Origin: an uncultured Gammaproteobacteria bacterium
GTDB lineage: Bacteria > Pseudomonadota > Gammaproteobacteria > Arenicellales > JAANXG01
DNA: 32,313 nt
NCBI GenBank assembly: GCA_947258975.1
Contig: CAMYKK010000059.1
Location: 1-32,313, forward strand
Direction: 5' to 3'
The position numbers and the translations under genes were made by a program. Of the stretch, positions 7,444 through 15,644 are shown piece after piece. The notes below the pieces were generated by a model that was given only the letters and a program-made list of their open reading frames with translations, was not told the origin of the DNA and searched no databases. Positions within the stretch are counted from its first letter, which is position 1; every line of letters starts with the position of its first letter.

Positions 7444-7967
7444 GTTAAGACCCCGCTCGTTTGCATCTCGGGTTCAGGCGCATCGGTTGATGCTTGTCCG
7501 TTACCGGCACCGAACATCCTTGCGATAACGTCGCGGCGATAGTCGAAAATGTGTTCGAGATTCGGTTGTACATACATCCGGTGAAGCAGTTCTCCAGGAG
7601 CTTTCGGCAGGGGCAGCGGTAAGGCGTAACGTACAAGATCGTGGATGACCGTGGAGGTATGGCGGCGCTCAAACGTATGCGTATGATGCCAGAATGAATA
7701 CGGTCCCTTGATCTGCTCGTCCACGAAGCAAATCGGTGGTTCGTACTTGGTAATCATACTGCGCCAGCGTACCTCCACACCCAACAACTTGACCGTGTAG
7801 TCAATGATCCGTCCCTGCTCCATGGTCACTGGGCCCGGCGTCAGTACGTGGAATGCCAAGGATGGTGGGGTGATGAGCGCGAGATTCTCCGCCTTGGTAA
7901 AGAAAGGAAAGATTGTCTCCAGGGGCTTGGCAACGATTTGCTCGCGTTTCAGCATGTAAATACGCAT
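7440..7967 (-). CDS. SRPBCC family protein
   Basis: A 175-residue START/Bet v1-like (SRPBCC) protein with a hydrophobic ligand pocket. The opening LKREQIVAKPLETIFPFFTKAENLALITPP is the usual first strand plus helices, the middle has IDYTVKLLGVEVRWRSMITKYEP, and the end has LLHRMYVQPNLEHIFDYRRDVI. Close relatives commonly sit beside SDRs of the NDUFA9 type, as here. The last 20 or so residues, rich in Pro, Glu and Gln, look disordered. A lipid or hydrophobic ligand is likely for the family but unproven. It is coupled to the SDR by a 4-base overlap. Confidence 0.85.
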   Translation of the reverse strand: MRIYMLKREQIVAKPLETIFPFFTKAENLALITPPSLAFHVLTPGPVTMEQGRIIDYTVKLLGVEVRWRSMITKYEPPICFVDEQIKGPYSFWHHTHTFERRHTSTVIHDLVRYALPLPLPKAPGELLHRMYVQPNLEHIFDYRRDVIARMFGAGNGQASTDAPEPEMQTSGVLT

Positions 7968-7989
7968 GACGATCGCGGTCTACGAATAT

Positions 7990-8373
7990 TCATAATGACG
8001 ATGGGCACGAAGACTCTGTACAACGCCGCTTCAAGCGCCAGCGTGCGAAGGGCCTGTACAAGATGTCGAGTACAGGGAGGAACCGGGCGCGCCGCAACGC
8101 CCAAGCAAGCCAGCGATAGCGCGGCAGTTCCGCCCACATCGCCGCAAAGCCGTATGCTCCGGTGTGCCAGAATCCATCTCGGTCGAACACATGCAGGCGT
8201 GCCATCGAAGCGTTCTCGGTTACACCATATATGGCGAGTTCCTCACATTCGCGAGTGATGTCCAGCCAACGTATACGTGCCTCGCGATCGATGCGCCGAT
8301 AATGGTCGATCTCTCGCCGGCACAAGGGACACCCGCCATCGTAAAAAACGGTCGTTTGATTTGGCTGTATCAC
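7990..8373 (-). CDS. Thiol-disulfide oxidoreductase DCC family (DUF393)
   Basis: A 127-residue protein of the DCC family. The defining motif is YDGGCPLCRREI near the N-terminus (Cys15 and Cys18), a CxxC in a thioredoxin-like setting. The family motif HVFDRDGFWHTGAYGF and the closing LYRPFARWRLKRR are also present. The start is a GTG at 8371-8373, preceded by GGAG at proper spacing. It is the first gene of the operon running to 5834. Function in the family is not settled; thiol redox activity is inferred from the CxxC. Confidence 0.9.
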   Translation of the reverse strand: MIQPNQTTVFYDGGCPLCRREIDHYRRIDREARIRWLDITRECEELAIYGVTENASMARLHVFDRDGFWHTGAYGFAAMWAELPRYRWLAWALRRARFLPVLDILYRPFARWRLKRRCTESSCPSSL

Positions 8374-8420
8374 GCAGACACTCCGCTTAGGATCACCATG
8401 ATGTTCATAGATCGTTTGAA

Positions 8421-8437
8421 ATTATATTCAATATAAT
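8421..8437. promoter_or_regulatory. Perfect AT palindrome, candidate operator (site A)
   Basis: ATTATATT-C-AATATAAT is an exact 8-bp palindrome around one base. It lies 48-64 bases before the GTG of the DCC gene, the right place for an operator of the 8373-5834 operon. A near copy with the same left context (TTGAA) lies in the oxyR intergenic region at 22479-22495. Confidence 0.45.
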
Positions 8438-8733
8438 GTCAAGGTGGTGTGAAGACCAATGGTTAATGACGGGCTCGTTGGAGACGTCTCGTCTGGGTGT
8501 CACAACAGGTAATGCGGACGCACTCGGAGTTGGCCCTTGACTGCTGAGAATCACGCATGAGCCAGGTTGTTTGGTGTCGCGAGCATATCTCACAAGTGCA
8601 GTATGATCCATCCCATAGACGAAAAGGTTAATAGTTTCATTGATGGGCCGAGGCATTTTTAAACGAGCTGCGAACCCATTAACACTAAGTCGTACGAGTC
8701 CTCGGCGAGTGCGGAGAACTTACAGTTTGGTCG

Positions 8734-8907
8734 ATGTTGCGCAAACAATTGCGCCGAATGTTCAAGCACGGTTACCCGCATTGTTTGCTAGAATTCGGCG
8801 ATCTCTGGAATGCCATAACGGGAGAGGCGGAGAGAGTCGAACTCTTCATCATTCCCGTTCACCTTTTGAGCAATTGGAACCGTCAGCAAATGAGCAATTG
8901 GTTTTAA
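8734..8907 (+). CDS. Unrecognised small ORF (57 aa), tentative
   Basis: An ATG-started plus-strand frame with protein-like composition: a basic start (MLRKQLRRMFKHGYP), a middle with EFGDLWNAITGEAERVELFI and an end with HLLSNWNRQQMSNWF. The frame stays open another 16 codons upstream without a start. It could be the 3-prime end of a lost gene or a small protein. No family is recognised and no ribosome binding site is visible. The inverted repeat at 8817-8859 lies inside it. Confidence 0.2.
   Translation: MLRKQLRRMFKHGYPHCLLEFGDLWNAITGEAERVELFIIPVHLLSNWNRQQMSNWF
8817..8859 (-). other. tRNA-Ser 3-prime-end-like inverted repeat
   Basis: AACGGGA (8817-8823) pairs exactly with TCCCGTT (8853-8859). 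Read on the minus strand, the inside contains GAGTTCGACTC, which resembles a tRNA T-arm, followed by TCTCCGCC, which resembles the 3-prime end of tRNA-Ser. No anticodon arm, D-arm or full acceptor stem is present, so this is not a tRNA gene. It could be a leftover attachment-site fragment or chance. Confidence 0.25.
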
Positions 8908-9007
8908 GATTCCTGTTGCTCGATGATCATCTTCGTTCTTTTGTGTTTAGATCTATTACTGGGCTTTAGGTACTTGGTTGGTTAATTGCGGGTGATGATG
9001 AAATAGT

Positions 9008-9042
9008 AAACAGCGCGATGAGAATATTTCATCGCACTGTTT
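9008..9042 (-). terminator. Hairpin terminator of the fasciclin gene
   Basis: Arms 9008-9021 and 9029-9042 pair over 14 positions (AAACAGCGCGATGA with TCATCGCACTGTTT) with a single G-T wobble and a 7-base loop. On the minus strand the hairpin is followed by ACTATTTCATC, a short T-containing tail. It lies 30 bases after the stop of the fasciclin gene. Confidence 0.7.
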
Positions 9043-9071
9043 GTTTCAAAAGCAAAAAGCACTTTTGGCAA

Positions 9072-9587
9072 TTATGACGCCGGCATGATCACGGCATCGA
9101 TCACGTGAATGACGCCGTTACGGGTTACAATGTCGGTCTTGACTACTTTCGCGTTGTCGACGGTGACGCCATCTTTGCTACCGATGGTGATGTTTTGGCC
9201 TTGCACGCTCTTGGCCGTGTCGATGTTCATCACGTCCTTCGCCATCACTTTACCGGCGACCACGTGGTAAGTCAGGATATTGGCCAGGGCTTTTTTGTCC
9301 TTGAGCAACGCTGCCAGTTGATCCTTTGGGATCTTGGCGAACGCCTCATCGGTCGGGGCGAAGACCGTGAATGGTCCGTCACCCTTTAGAGTCTCAACCA
9401 GACCCGCGGCTTTGATTGCGGCGACAAGAGTACTAAAAGATCCTGCAGACACGGCAGCATCGACGATGTCCATCGACGTCTTGCTCATGGATTTCTCGGC
9501 GTGGTGTGCAGCGTTGACCAGCGAGACGCCCGATAATGAGACCACCGCGGCTAGGGTGACTAGACTTTTAGAGATAAAGTTTTTCAT
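9072..9587 (-). CDS. Secreted fasciclin (FAS1) domain protein
   Basis: A 171-residue protein with a signal peptide at residues 1-26 ([20 protein letters not shown], cleavage after VNAA) and a single FAS1 domain. The H1 box is [17 protein letters not shown] and the H2 box is [34 protein letters not shown] lies between. FAS1 proteins are exported adhesion or binding domains. Small single-domain versions are often induced with photo-oxidative stress genes, which suits this location. Start: ATG at 9585-9587, with TTAGGAGCAACAG as a good ribosome binding site. It is monocistronic, with a hairpin terminator at 9008-9042. Confidence 0.93.
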   Translation of the reverse strand: MKNFISKSLVTLAAVVSLSGVSLVNAAHHAEKSMSKTSMDIVDAAVSAGSFSTLVAAIKAAGLVETLKGDGPFTVFAPTDEAFAKIPKDQLAALLKDKKALANILTYHVVAGKVMAKDVMNIDTAKSVQGQNITIGSKDGVTVDNAKVVKTDIVTRNGVIHVIDAVIMPAS

Positions 9588-9737
9588 CTGTTGCTCCTAA
9601 GTGCGTTGTTGAATTTAAGAACACGCTAGTTTAGTCAGCCGTCGTGAACATAATGTCGATTTGCAGTGAAGAAGAGATGAAATTTATTATTTAGCGCCGA
9701 AAAGCAACCGCTCACATTCAAGAATTTTGAGCAACAT

Positions 9738-11057
9738 TCAGCCCAAACGAAGCGGAACAGATGTAAGAGACCCAACGGACGGATCTAACGATGGTGTTAT
9801 AGAATCACATCGGCAGTCAGGCTTGATAAACAATAACTGCGCGTCGCCGATGGCGCGCTCTAAAAAACCACCTTCGCAGTAGCATAGATAGAATTCCCAC
9901 ATGCGAACGAATGTATCCGAGTAACCTAACTCGCGCACACGGGGGATGTTGCGCCGGAAACGTTCAAGCCAGTGACGCAGGGTGGTTGCGTAGTGGGGAC
10001 CGATGTCCTCGAGGTGGAACAAGCGCATATCGCTGCAGCGGGTGGCGGCTAGCGTCATGGCCGATACCGAGGGTATGAAGCTGCCAGGAAAAATATATCT
10101 TTGGATAAAATCCACCGACCGTATAGCGGCTTGGTAACGTTGATCGGCAATGGTAATGGCCTGCAACAACACCAAGCCGCTGGGTTTGACGAGGTCACTA
10201 CATTTTTTGAAATAGGTATCCAGGTACTGGTGCCCAATCGCCTCGATCATCTCGATTGATACGAGTTTGTCGTAGATCCCGGTGAGGTCGCGATAATCTT
10301 TTAAAAGCACGGTAATAAGATCCGACAAACCAGCCTCGTCGATCTTGTTTTTGGCAAACACATACTGTTCTTTCGAGATCGTCGTAGTGGTCACCCTGCA
10401 TCCATAGTGTTTGGCGGCATGGATGGCAAAACTACCCCAACCAGTACCGATCTCCAGGACATGGTCTTCTGGTCCTAAGTCGAGTTTTTGGCAGATTCGA
10501 TCGAGTTTAGTTATCGAAGCCTCGTATAGGCTGGTATCTGGGCTTGGAAAGATTGCGCTGGAATACATCATGGTCTCGTCGAGAAACAGCTCGAAAAGTT
10601 GATTACCGAGATCGTAGTGTGCGGCGATATTACCCTTGCTACCGCCGCGTGTATTACGATGTAACCAATGAAACACCTTGTGTAAAGGCGCGGTAATCCG
10701 AGTTGCGCTGCTATCCATGCCATCTAGGACGTGACGGTTACGCAGCAATAGCTGCACCGCCGCGGTGAGATTGCTGCATTCAAAATGACCGGCCATATAG
10801 GCCTCACCGGCGCCAATGGTGCCGCCTAATGCGACTTGCTTATAAAACGACGGATGTTTAACGAAGATTGTTGCATGCATTCCGTCGTGCTCCAGAGAGC
10901 CAAACTGGTGAGCTTGTTCATGATCCTGGATCACCAAAGACCCATAAGACATGTCTCCCAAGCGGTTAATTACCGCACGCTTAGCCATGCGATCCAACAG
11001 ACCAACCTGCCGATCACGAGGAAAAATATTTTGCTTATTTGCGAGGATCGCTTTCAT
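9738..11057 (-). CDS. Cyclopropane-fatty-acyl-phospholipid synthase-like methyltransferase
   Basis: A 439-residue SAM-dependent methyltransferase of the Cfa/Mycolic acid synthase family that modifies double bonds of membrane-lipid acyl chains. The N-terminal domain (GSLVIQDHE, GGTIGAGEAYMAGHFEC) is the lipid-facing part. The catalytic domain has AAHYDLGNQLFELFLDETMMYS, the SAM motif VLEIGTGWGSFAIHAAKHYG, and VSIEMIEAIGHQYLDTYF. The end (MWEFYLCYCEGGFLERAIGD) matches the long-form enzymes found beside DUF1365 and FAD oxidoreductases. The product could be a cyclopropane, a methyl-branched acyl chain or a furan fatty acid precursor. It is the last gene of the eight-gene operon, 11 bases after DUF1365. 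Confidence 0.92.
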   Translation of the reverse strand: MKAILANKQNIFPRDRQVGLLDRMAKRAVINRLGDMSYGSLVIQDHEQAHQFGSLEHDGMHATIFVKHPSFYKQVALGGTIGAGEAYMAGHFECSNLTAAVQLLLRNRHVLDGMDSSATRITAPLHKVFHWLHRNTRGGSKGNIAAHYDLGNQLFELFLDETMMYSSAIFPSPDTSLYEASITKLDRICQKLDLGPEDHVLEIGTGWGSFAIHAAKHYGCRVTTTTISKEQYVFAKNKIDEAGLSDLITVLLKDYRDLTGIYDKLVSIEMIEAIGHQYLDTYFKKCSDLVKPSGLVLLQAITIADQRYQAAIRSVDFIQRYIFPGSFIPSVSAMTLAATRCSDMRLFHLEDIGPHYATTLRHWLERFRRNIPRVRELGYSDTFVRMWEFYLCYCEGGFLERAIGDAQLLFIKPDCRCDSITPSLDPSVGSLTSVPLRLG

Positions 11058-11068
11058 GGCACAATTCC

Positions 11069-11839
11069 TTATGGACGAGAACTAAGATTCAGTTTGTCGG
11101 GATGGTTATGGAGAGGAACGCGCTTTAACCATAGCCGCAGCGCTTGGTAATAAATGGTGCCAATGACCTTAATAGTGATAAATGGATACCGAATCAGAAC
11201 ACTTGCCAGGTGGGTACTCGAAATAGGGCGATGGCGCAGCGTCAAGGTGGCGTCAAAAATCTTACCCACGTCTGTGTAATTTTCCATATGCACGGAAAGA
11301 CTTTCATTTGGCTCCGAGAAGTGCCAGTCGTAATCGATTTCCATAGGCATAAATGGAGAAACATGAAATGATTTTTGCATTCTAAAACGCTTATGGCCAT
11401 GTCTGCCTAGGTCTTGGTCAACGCTCAGAACATAACAGTGTTGTTCGCCCCACGGCGTGTTGTTGACCTCCACTACGATAGTTTCGACGCGCTCGTCGGC
11501 ACTATCAAAACAATAATAAAAACTGACGGGGTTGAACCCATAGCCGAAGTAGCGCAATTGCGTAAGCAGTCGTATCGGCCCCTCCGGCCGGCGTCCAGTC
11601 TGATCGGTGACCAGGTCACGCACCGCGTCGCTCAGCGGGATCCGGGCATCTCCAAGATGATCGGAACGTTTAAACCACGCTGCGTTCGGGCGCTTCGCCG
11701 ACCACAGCCAGTACCGTTGAAATATGTGTGGCAGTTCGTCCAGGTCGAGATAGACCATGAACAATCGATACACAAACCGATGTTCTGCCGGGTTCTGCCG
11801 CCGGTGTCTAACTTGCCCGACGTAAAGGCAACTCTGCAT
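11069..11839 (-). CDS. DUF1365 domain-containing protein
   Basis: A 256-residue DUF1365 protein. Family features are the opening YVGQVRHRRQNPAEHRFVYR, the core LTQLRYFGYGFNPVSFYYCF, VVVEVNNTPWGEQHCYVL, and the KSFHVSPFMPMEIDYDWHFSEP block. The fold is unknown. Across bacteria it sits between an FAD amine-oxidase-type gene and a Cfa-like gene, exactly as here, which ties it to acyl-chain modification by association. Its start lies inside the 3-prime end of the FAD gene, a 32-base overlap, so translation is probably coupled. Confidence 0.92.
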   Translation of the reverse strand: MQSCLYVGQVRHRRQNPAEHRFVYRLFMVYLDLDELPHIFQRYWLWSAKRPNAAWFKRSDHLGDARIPLSDAVRDLVTDQTGRRPEGPIRLLTQLRYFGYGFNPVSFYYCFDSADERVETIVVEVNNTPWGEQHCYVLSVDQDLGRHGHKRFRMQKSFHVSPFMPMEIDYDWHFSEPNESLSVHMENYTDVGKIFDATLTLRHRPISSTHLASVLIRYPFITIKVIGTIYYQALRLWLKRVPLHNHPDKLNLSSRP

Positions 11840-13085
11840 CGTTCAAACTCTCATGAAAGTGTCGCAGCGCATTGAGGGCGCTAACCACGCCATCTTCGTG
11901 GAAACCGAAGCGCCAGTAGGCACCGCAATAATAAGTGCGCCGGGTGCCGTTGATCACCTGGTGTTGATCTTGGGCTGCGACACCGGCGCGGGTATGCATG
12001 GGGTGCGCATAACGCATACGTCTAATGACAAGCGCTGGGTCGATGTTGTCGGTGTTGTTGAGGGTGACACAGAAGGTCTCTGGTGCGTCAATACCTTGCA
12101 GGATGTTCATGTTGTAGGTCACCGACACCCGGGTTTGCTCATCATCCAACATGTGATAATTCCACGCCGCCCAGGCCCTGCGTTTACGCGGTAGTATCGA
12201 GGTGTCGGTATGTAATACCGCCTCATTCATCTGGTAGGGGATCGCGCCCAGCACTGCACGCTCCATTGGTGACGGGTCTGTCAACAGCCGCAATGCCTGA
12301 TCACTATGCGTAGCAATAAACACATAATCGAAATCAAGGGATGCCCCGCTGCTGGTCCTGACAATATTTCTATCGTTTAAGCGGTGCACCGCGACCACCG
12401 GTGTATTCAGTCGGATGCGGTCCCGAAATGGGGCGATCATTTTCTCCACGTAATTCCTCGAACCACCCTTGACGACATACCACTGTGGGCGATTATTGAC
12501 AGCAAGCATGCCGTGGTTATCGAAAAAGCGCACGAAGTACTGCACGGGAAAATCACGCATTTTCACTGGGTCGGTGGACCAAATCGCCGCGCCCATAGGC
12601 AGCAAATATTGGTTGATAAAGACCTGGCTGTATCGATGCTGTTTGAGATAATCACCCAAGGTGAGGGTGTCATCGTTGTCCAGTAATATGGCGCTTGCCT
12701 CGCGATTGAAACGCAATATATCGAGGAGCATCCTGTAAAAGCGGATTGACACCAGGTTCTTACGCTGAGCGAACAACGTATTTAATGTCGTACCGTTATA
12801 CTCCAAGCCGGTGCGCTCGCACTTGACGCTAAAGGTCATGTCGCTGGCCTGCTCAGCGACGCCTAACTCGCGCAGTAGTTTGATGAAATTGGGATAAGTT
12901 CGATGGTTGAAAACGATAAATCCGCTGTCAACCGTATAGTGGTTGCCTTGCAGCTCGATGTCGTGAGTATGGGTATGCCCACCGGCATAATCGTTGCTCT
13001 CGAAGACGGTAATGTCGTGCTCACGATATAAGGCCCGTGCGACGACGTTGCCTGCGATACCGGTACCGATGATGGCGATTTTCAT
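11808..13085 (-). CDS. FAD-dependent amine-oxidase-type oxidoreductase
   Basis: A 425-residue flavoprotein. The N-terminus IAIIGTGIAGNVVARAL is the dinucleotide-binding loop, followed by the acidic VFESNDYAGGHTHTHD, in which Glu would bind ribose and GGH marks this family. VDSGFIVFNHRTYPNFIKLL and the C-terminal YYCGAYWRFGFHEDGVVSAL, which contacts FAD, complete the signature. Relatives in DUF1365-Cfa operons act on membrane acyl chains; desaturation of a methylated chain toward furan fatty acids is one described role for this gene type. Here that remains inference. The start codon overlaps the lipocalin stop (ATGA at 13082-13085). Confidence 0.92.
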   Translation of the reverse strand: MKIAIIGTGIAGNVVARALYREHDITVFESNDYAGGHTHTHDIELQGNHYTVDSGFIVFNHRTYPNFIKLLRELGVAEQASDMTFSVKCERTGLEYNGTTLNTLFAQRKNLVSIRFYRMLLDILRFNREASAILLDNDDTLTLGDYLKQHRYSQVFINQYLLPMGAAIWSTDPVKMRDFPVQYFVRFFDNHGMLAVNNRPQWYVVKGGSRNYVEKMIAPFRDRIRLNTPVVAVHRLNDRNIVRTSSGASLDFDYVFIATHSDQALRLLTDPSPMERAVLGAIPYQMNEAVLHTDTSILPRKRRAWAAWNYHMLDDEQTRVSVTYNMNILQGIDAPETFCVTLNNTDNIDPALVIRRMRYAHPMHTRAGVAAQDQHQVINGTRRTYYCGAYWRFGFHEDGVVSALNALRHFHESLNDAELPLRRAS

Positions 13086-13657
13086 GGTAGCGCCACGGAC
13101 GCGTTCGTCGCAGTCGCGCGACGTCTGGCGGCGGTCTGTTGCGGCACTTTCCGCAGTTTGCTGGTGTCGTAGCCCGCCGCAGCAACCAGGTCGACCAACC
13201 GGTCGTATTCACTGTACGGAAGGCTTGGCCTGCGCGCCATGATCCAAACGTAATCGCGCCGCAGTCGTCCGATTATCGTGACCGAATAATCGGTTGTCAG
13301 GTACATCACCCGGTAGTCAGCCTTGAACGGCCAGATGAACTGCACTCCCCACACGGCGTTGCTCTTGCGATCTTTGATATATCCAGCGGAGTGGTAGCGT
13401 TTGAGTTTGCCGTTGAATCCACCGCTACGGAAGCTGAAGGTAGTTCCAACCGCACCGTTCTCTAACAACCGATAAGACTCTACTGCGTTGTAAGCATTTC
13501 GTTCTAAAAAGGTCGGTATTGCCGCGATGACATACCAATCCCCCATAAAGCGCGATAACTCCACGTTGTCGACGGTTGGCAGCGGCCGTTCGGGCAGGCT
13601 CTGGCAGCCGGCAAGCAGCAGGCTAATCAAAAGCGAAAGAGTGAGTCGGCGAGGCAT
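13082..13657 (-). CDS. Lipocalin family lipoprotein (Blc-like)
   Basis: A 191-residue outer-membrane-type lipocalin. The N-terminus is a lipoprotein signal ending LLISLLLAGCQS, with the lipidated Cys at about residue 17. Lipocalin motifs follow: FMGDWYVIAAIPTFLERNAYNAVESY (structurally conserved region 1, with GxW), FNGKLKRYHSAGYI, VWGVQFIWPFKADYRVMYLTTDYSVTIIGR, and DYVWIMARRPSLPYSEYDRL. Blc proteins bind fatty acids or lysophospholipids, which fits a lipid-modifying operon. The ATG at 13657 was chosen because only it gives the lipobox; the frame stays open to 13759 inside the upstream gene. The C-terminal 25 residues are an extra basic tail. Confidence 0.92.
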   Translation of the reverse strand: MPRRLTLSLLISLLLAGCQSLPERPLPTVDNVELSRFMGDWYVIAAIPTFLERNAYNAVESYRLLENGAVGTTFSFRSGGFNGKLKRYHSAGYIKDRKSNAVWGVQFIWPFKADYRVMYLTTDYSVTIIGRLRRDYVWIMARRPSLPYSEYDRLVDLVAAAGYDTSKLRKVPQQTAARRRATATNASVALP

Positions 13658-13673
13658 TGTCCAATGGCGTCTT

Positions 13674-14306
13674 TTAAAGGATACGGTAGCGCAGGCGTCC
13701 GCCGTTAGTCTGTGACTCCAATGCCAACCATTCGCGTTGCGTGGAATACCAAAGATCAATGATCAGGTCGCGCGCGGTGAGACGATAACGAAGCGCTGGC
13801 GTGCTTTTACCTTTTACTTCAACTTGATCTGTTCCGAGAACTTTGATCTTCACATTCAAGTGTTCACCGGTTTGGGCATTCAATAGCTTATCGGCGGTGA
13901 GAAACGACGGGTCCCAGTAGGCAAAGCTTTTCACGCAGCCTGCAATTTGGCTTTGCTGATTGCGCGACTCGACGATAAATTTCTCACCGCGCTGTTCCGC
14001 CTCGACTTGTAAAAATTCGCCATTATCGTCAGTGCGTGATGCGAGTCGTTGCAGGCACCCATTACTCCAAATTTCTTGATTTTCGTGTTGGTATCGATAG
14101 GCGGTGAAGAATAAAAACTTGACGTTAAACTGTGCATCGATGGCCACTACACGTTGATCGTCAGGACCATCGACCCGGAAATGATGATAGCCAATCTTGC
14201 TGTCATCCAGGTACACGGTGAACCGCCACTCCTGGGCACGTTCAGTACCTGCCCATGCTGGGCCTAGTAACAACGTCGCTAGAGCAACAAAAATTAACCT
14301 TTTCAT
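13674..14306 (-). CDS. DUF6134-like exported protein
   Basis: A 210-residue exported protein with a signal peptide (MKRLIFVALATLLLGPAWAG, cleavage after AWA). The mature part is beta-rich: WRFTVYLDDSKIGYHHFRVDG, FNVKFLFFTAYRYQHENQEIW, and CVKSFAYWDPSFLTADKLLNAQTG. This layout matches DUF6134, a periplasmic family found in the same lipid operons and of unknown function. A lipid-binding role is possible from context only. It is coupled to the DUF1295 gene by a 4-base ATGA overlap at 14303-14306, and the lipocalin starts 17 bases after its stop. Confidence 0.8.
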   Translation of the reverse strand: MKRLIFVALATLLLGPAWAGTERAQEWRFTVYLDDSKIGYHHFRVDGPDDQRVVAIDAQFNVKFLFFTAYRYQHENQEIWSNGCLQRLASRTDDNGEFLQVEAEQRGEKFIVESRNQQSQIAGCVKSFAYWDPSFLTADKLLNAQTGEHLNVKIKVLGTDQVEVKGKSTPALRYRLTARDLIIDLWYSTQREWLALESQTNGGRLRYRIL

Positions 14307-15145
14307 CGGGTGGCCTCCGAACGGGTCTTTGCCAGTGGTTTAGGTAGCCCGGGAATGAACGCGTTGGTGCGTTCGCGATACTGGCGGTACGCGGGCCGCC
14401 TTTCTTGAATATCCTTTTCGAGTAACGTGACGCCGGATACTCTGAGCAGCAAAAAGGTGATCAGAATTGGAGCGAATATCGTCCACCATGCGCCGGCGCC
14501 GACCGCGATCAGATAGAAGCCCCACCAGACACACGTTTCACCAAAGTAGTTTGGGTGACGGGTGTACCGCCATAGACCCCGGTCCATGACATTGCCACGA
14601 TTACTCGTATCGGACTTGAAGCGTGCGAGCTGCCAATCACCAACCGCCTGAAAGATCATCCCAACCAACCAAAGTCCGACGCCGGCAAAATCCCAAGGCC
14701 CTAGTATGCTCGATCCGCTGATGGCGGCCGCTAACGGCGTCGCAATCAACCAAGCGAGCACGGCTTGCAGGCCGAAGACGACGTACAGGCTTTTGTATTC
14801 AAAGTGCGGCTCGTTGTTGTGGCGTATCGCCTGGTAACGTGAATCCTCCGGCTTGCCCCAATTACGCCAGGTGATATATACGCTCAGGCGCAGCGACCAA
14901 ATCAGTAACAACACCAACACCAGTGACAGGCGCGTGCCAATGTCCGAGCACAGCACGACGTAGACAACTGCGGCCAACAAGAACATCAAAGACCATAAGC
15001 TATCGACGATGCTGACGTCGCGCTTGATCAGGCTGATCAACCAGGCGGCCACGGCAAACACGAATAGCGCGGCCAGTGCCCACAGCCATGCGACCCAATC
15101 AAACACAACCCACCTCGGGTATTTGCTTTGGGTAATGTGTGCCAT
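14303..15145 (-). CDS. DUF1295 / steroid 5-alpha-reductase-like membrane enzyme
   Basis: A 280-residue polytopic membrane protein with about six or seven helices. It carries the family signature at its C-terminal third: GLWRYTRHPNYFGETCVWWGFYL, the NADPH- and substrate-binding block of steroid 5-alpha-reductase and isoprenylcysteine-methyltransferase-like folds. SIVDSLWSLMFLLAAV near the N-terminus is also typical of DUF1295. Family members are believed to reduce double bonds of lipids using NAD(P)H. The location suggests an acyl or related lipid substrate, which is inference. The 3-prime end overlaps DUF6134 and the 5-prime end overlaps DUF2878. Confidence 0.92.
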   Translation of the reverse strand: MAHITQSKYPRWVVFDWVAWLWALAALFVFAVAAWLISLIKRDVSIVDSLWSLMFLLAAVVYVVLCSDIGTRLSLVLVLLLIWSLRLSVYITWRNWGKPEDSRYQAIRHNNEPHFEYKSLYVVFGLQAVLAWLIATPLAAAISGSSILGPWDFAGVGLWLVGMIFQAVGDWQLARFKSDTSNRGNVMDRGLWRYTRHPNYFGETCVWWGFYLIAVGAGAWWTIFAPILITFLLLRVSGVTLLEKDIQERRPAYRQYRERTNAFIPGLPKPLAKTRSEATR

Positions 15146-15644
15146 TCAAACGGTCCGCAACCAGCAGCAATAACGGCATGGCTATAGTCCATACAACGCC
15201 TACGGCGAACAGGGCTCTGACTGGATCCATCAACGTCACTGCCCCCAACTTCGCGCCAGCGTAATAGGCCAGCGGTCCGCCGACGGCGCCAAACACGACA
15301 GCGAGCAGCCAGCGGTCCTTCAACCAGCTCAGGGAGACGTTGAGTGTGGTAGCGAAAATCATCCACATCGCCACCATCCAGTGCGGTGCAGTGTCGGGCA
15401 TTAGAACTCCGGAAGTGAATTCAAGCCATCCCCCAAGTATCAGGATAGTATCGGCTATAAAGCCGAACACGGCGGCGAATGCAATCAACCAAGTTTGGAA
15501 GCGCGCCTGGGGTGCTAAATATAGATGGATCGCGACCACCGTTAAAGCAATAGCGGTGCCCGCCCAGGGCATCCCGCGCGCGCCGCCCACCACACACGCG
15601 AACCAACCAACCTGAAATGCAGCGATGTTAAGCCAGACGTTCAT
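15099..15644 (-). CDS. DUF2878 membrane protein
   Basis: A 181-residue integral membrane protein with about five hydrophobic helices, matching DUF2878. Visible landmarks are NIAAFQVGWFACVVGGARG, the intramembrane FGFIADTILILGGWLEF, PHWMVAMWMIFATTLNVSLSWL, and GAVGGPLAYYAGAKLGAV. The function is unknown; the gene type is found almost only in Cfa and FAD-oxidoreductase operons. Its last 47 bases overlap the DUF1295 gene and its start overlaps the upstream methyltransferase by 4 bases, so all these proteins are made from one coupled message. Confidence 0.9.
   Translation of the reverse strand: MNVWLNIAAFQVGWFACVVGGARGMPWAGTAIALTVVAIHLYLAPQARFQTWLIAFAAVFGFIADTILILGGWLEFTSGVLMPDTAPHWMVAMWMIFATTLNVSLSWLKDRWLLAVVFGAVGGPLAYYAGAKLGAVTLMDPVRALFAVGVVWTIAMPLLLLVADRLNGTHYPKQIPEVGCV

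Larger units (their letters stand above)
8438..9007. other. Mostly unassigned intergenic stretch
   Basis: About 570 bases between two minus-strand transcription units. Apart from the tentative reading frame at 8734-8907 and the inverted repeat at 8817-8859, I find no recognisable gene. A minus-strand frame at 8405-8656 stays open but reads through the AT palindrome and resembles no family. Confidence 0.35.
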
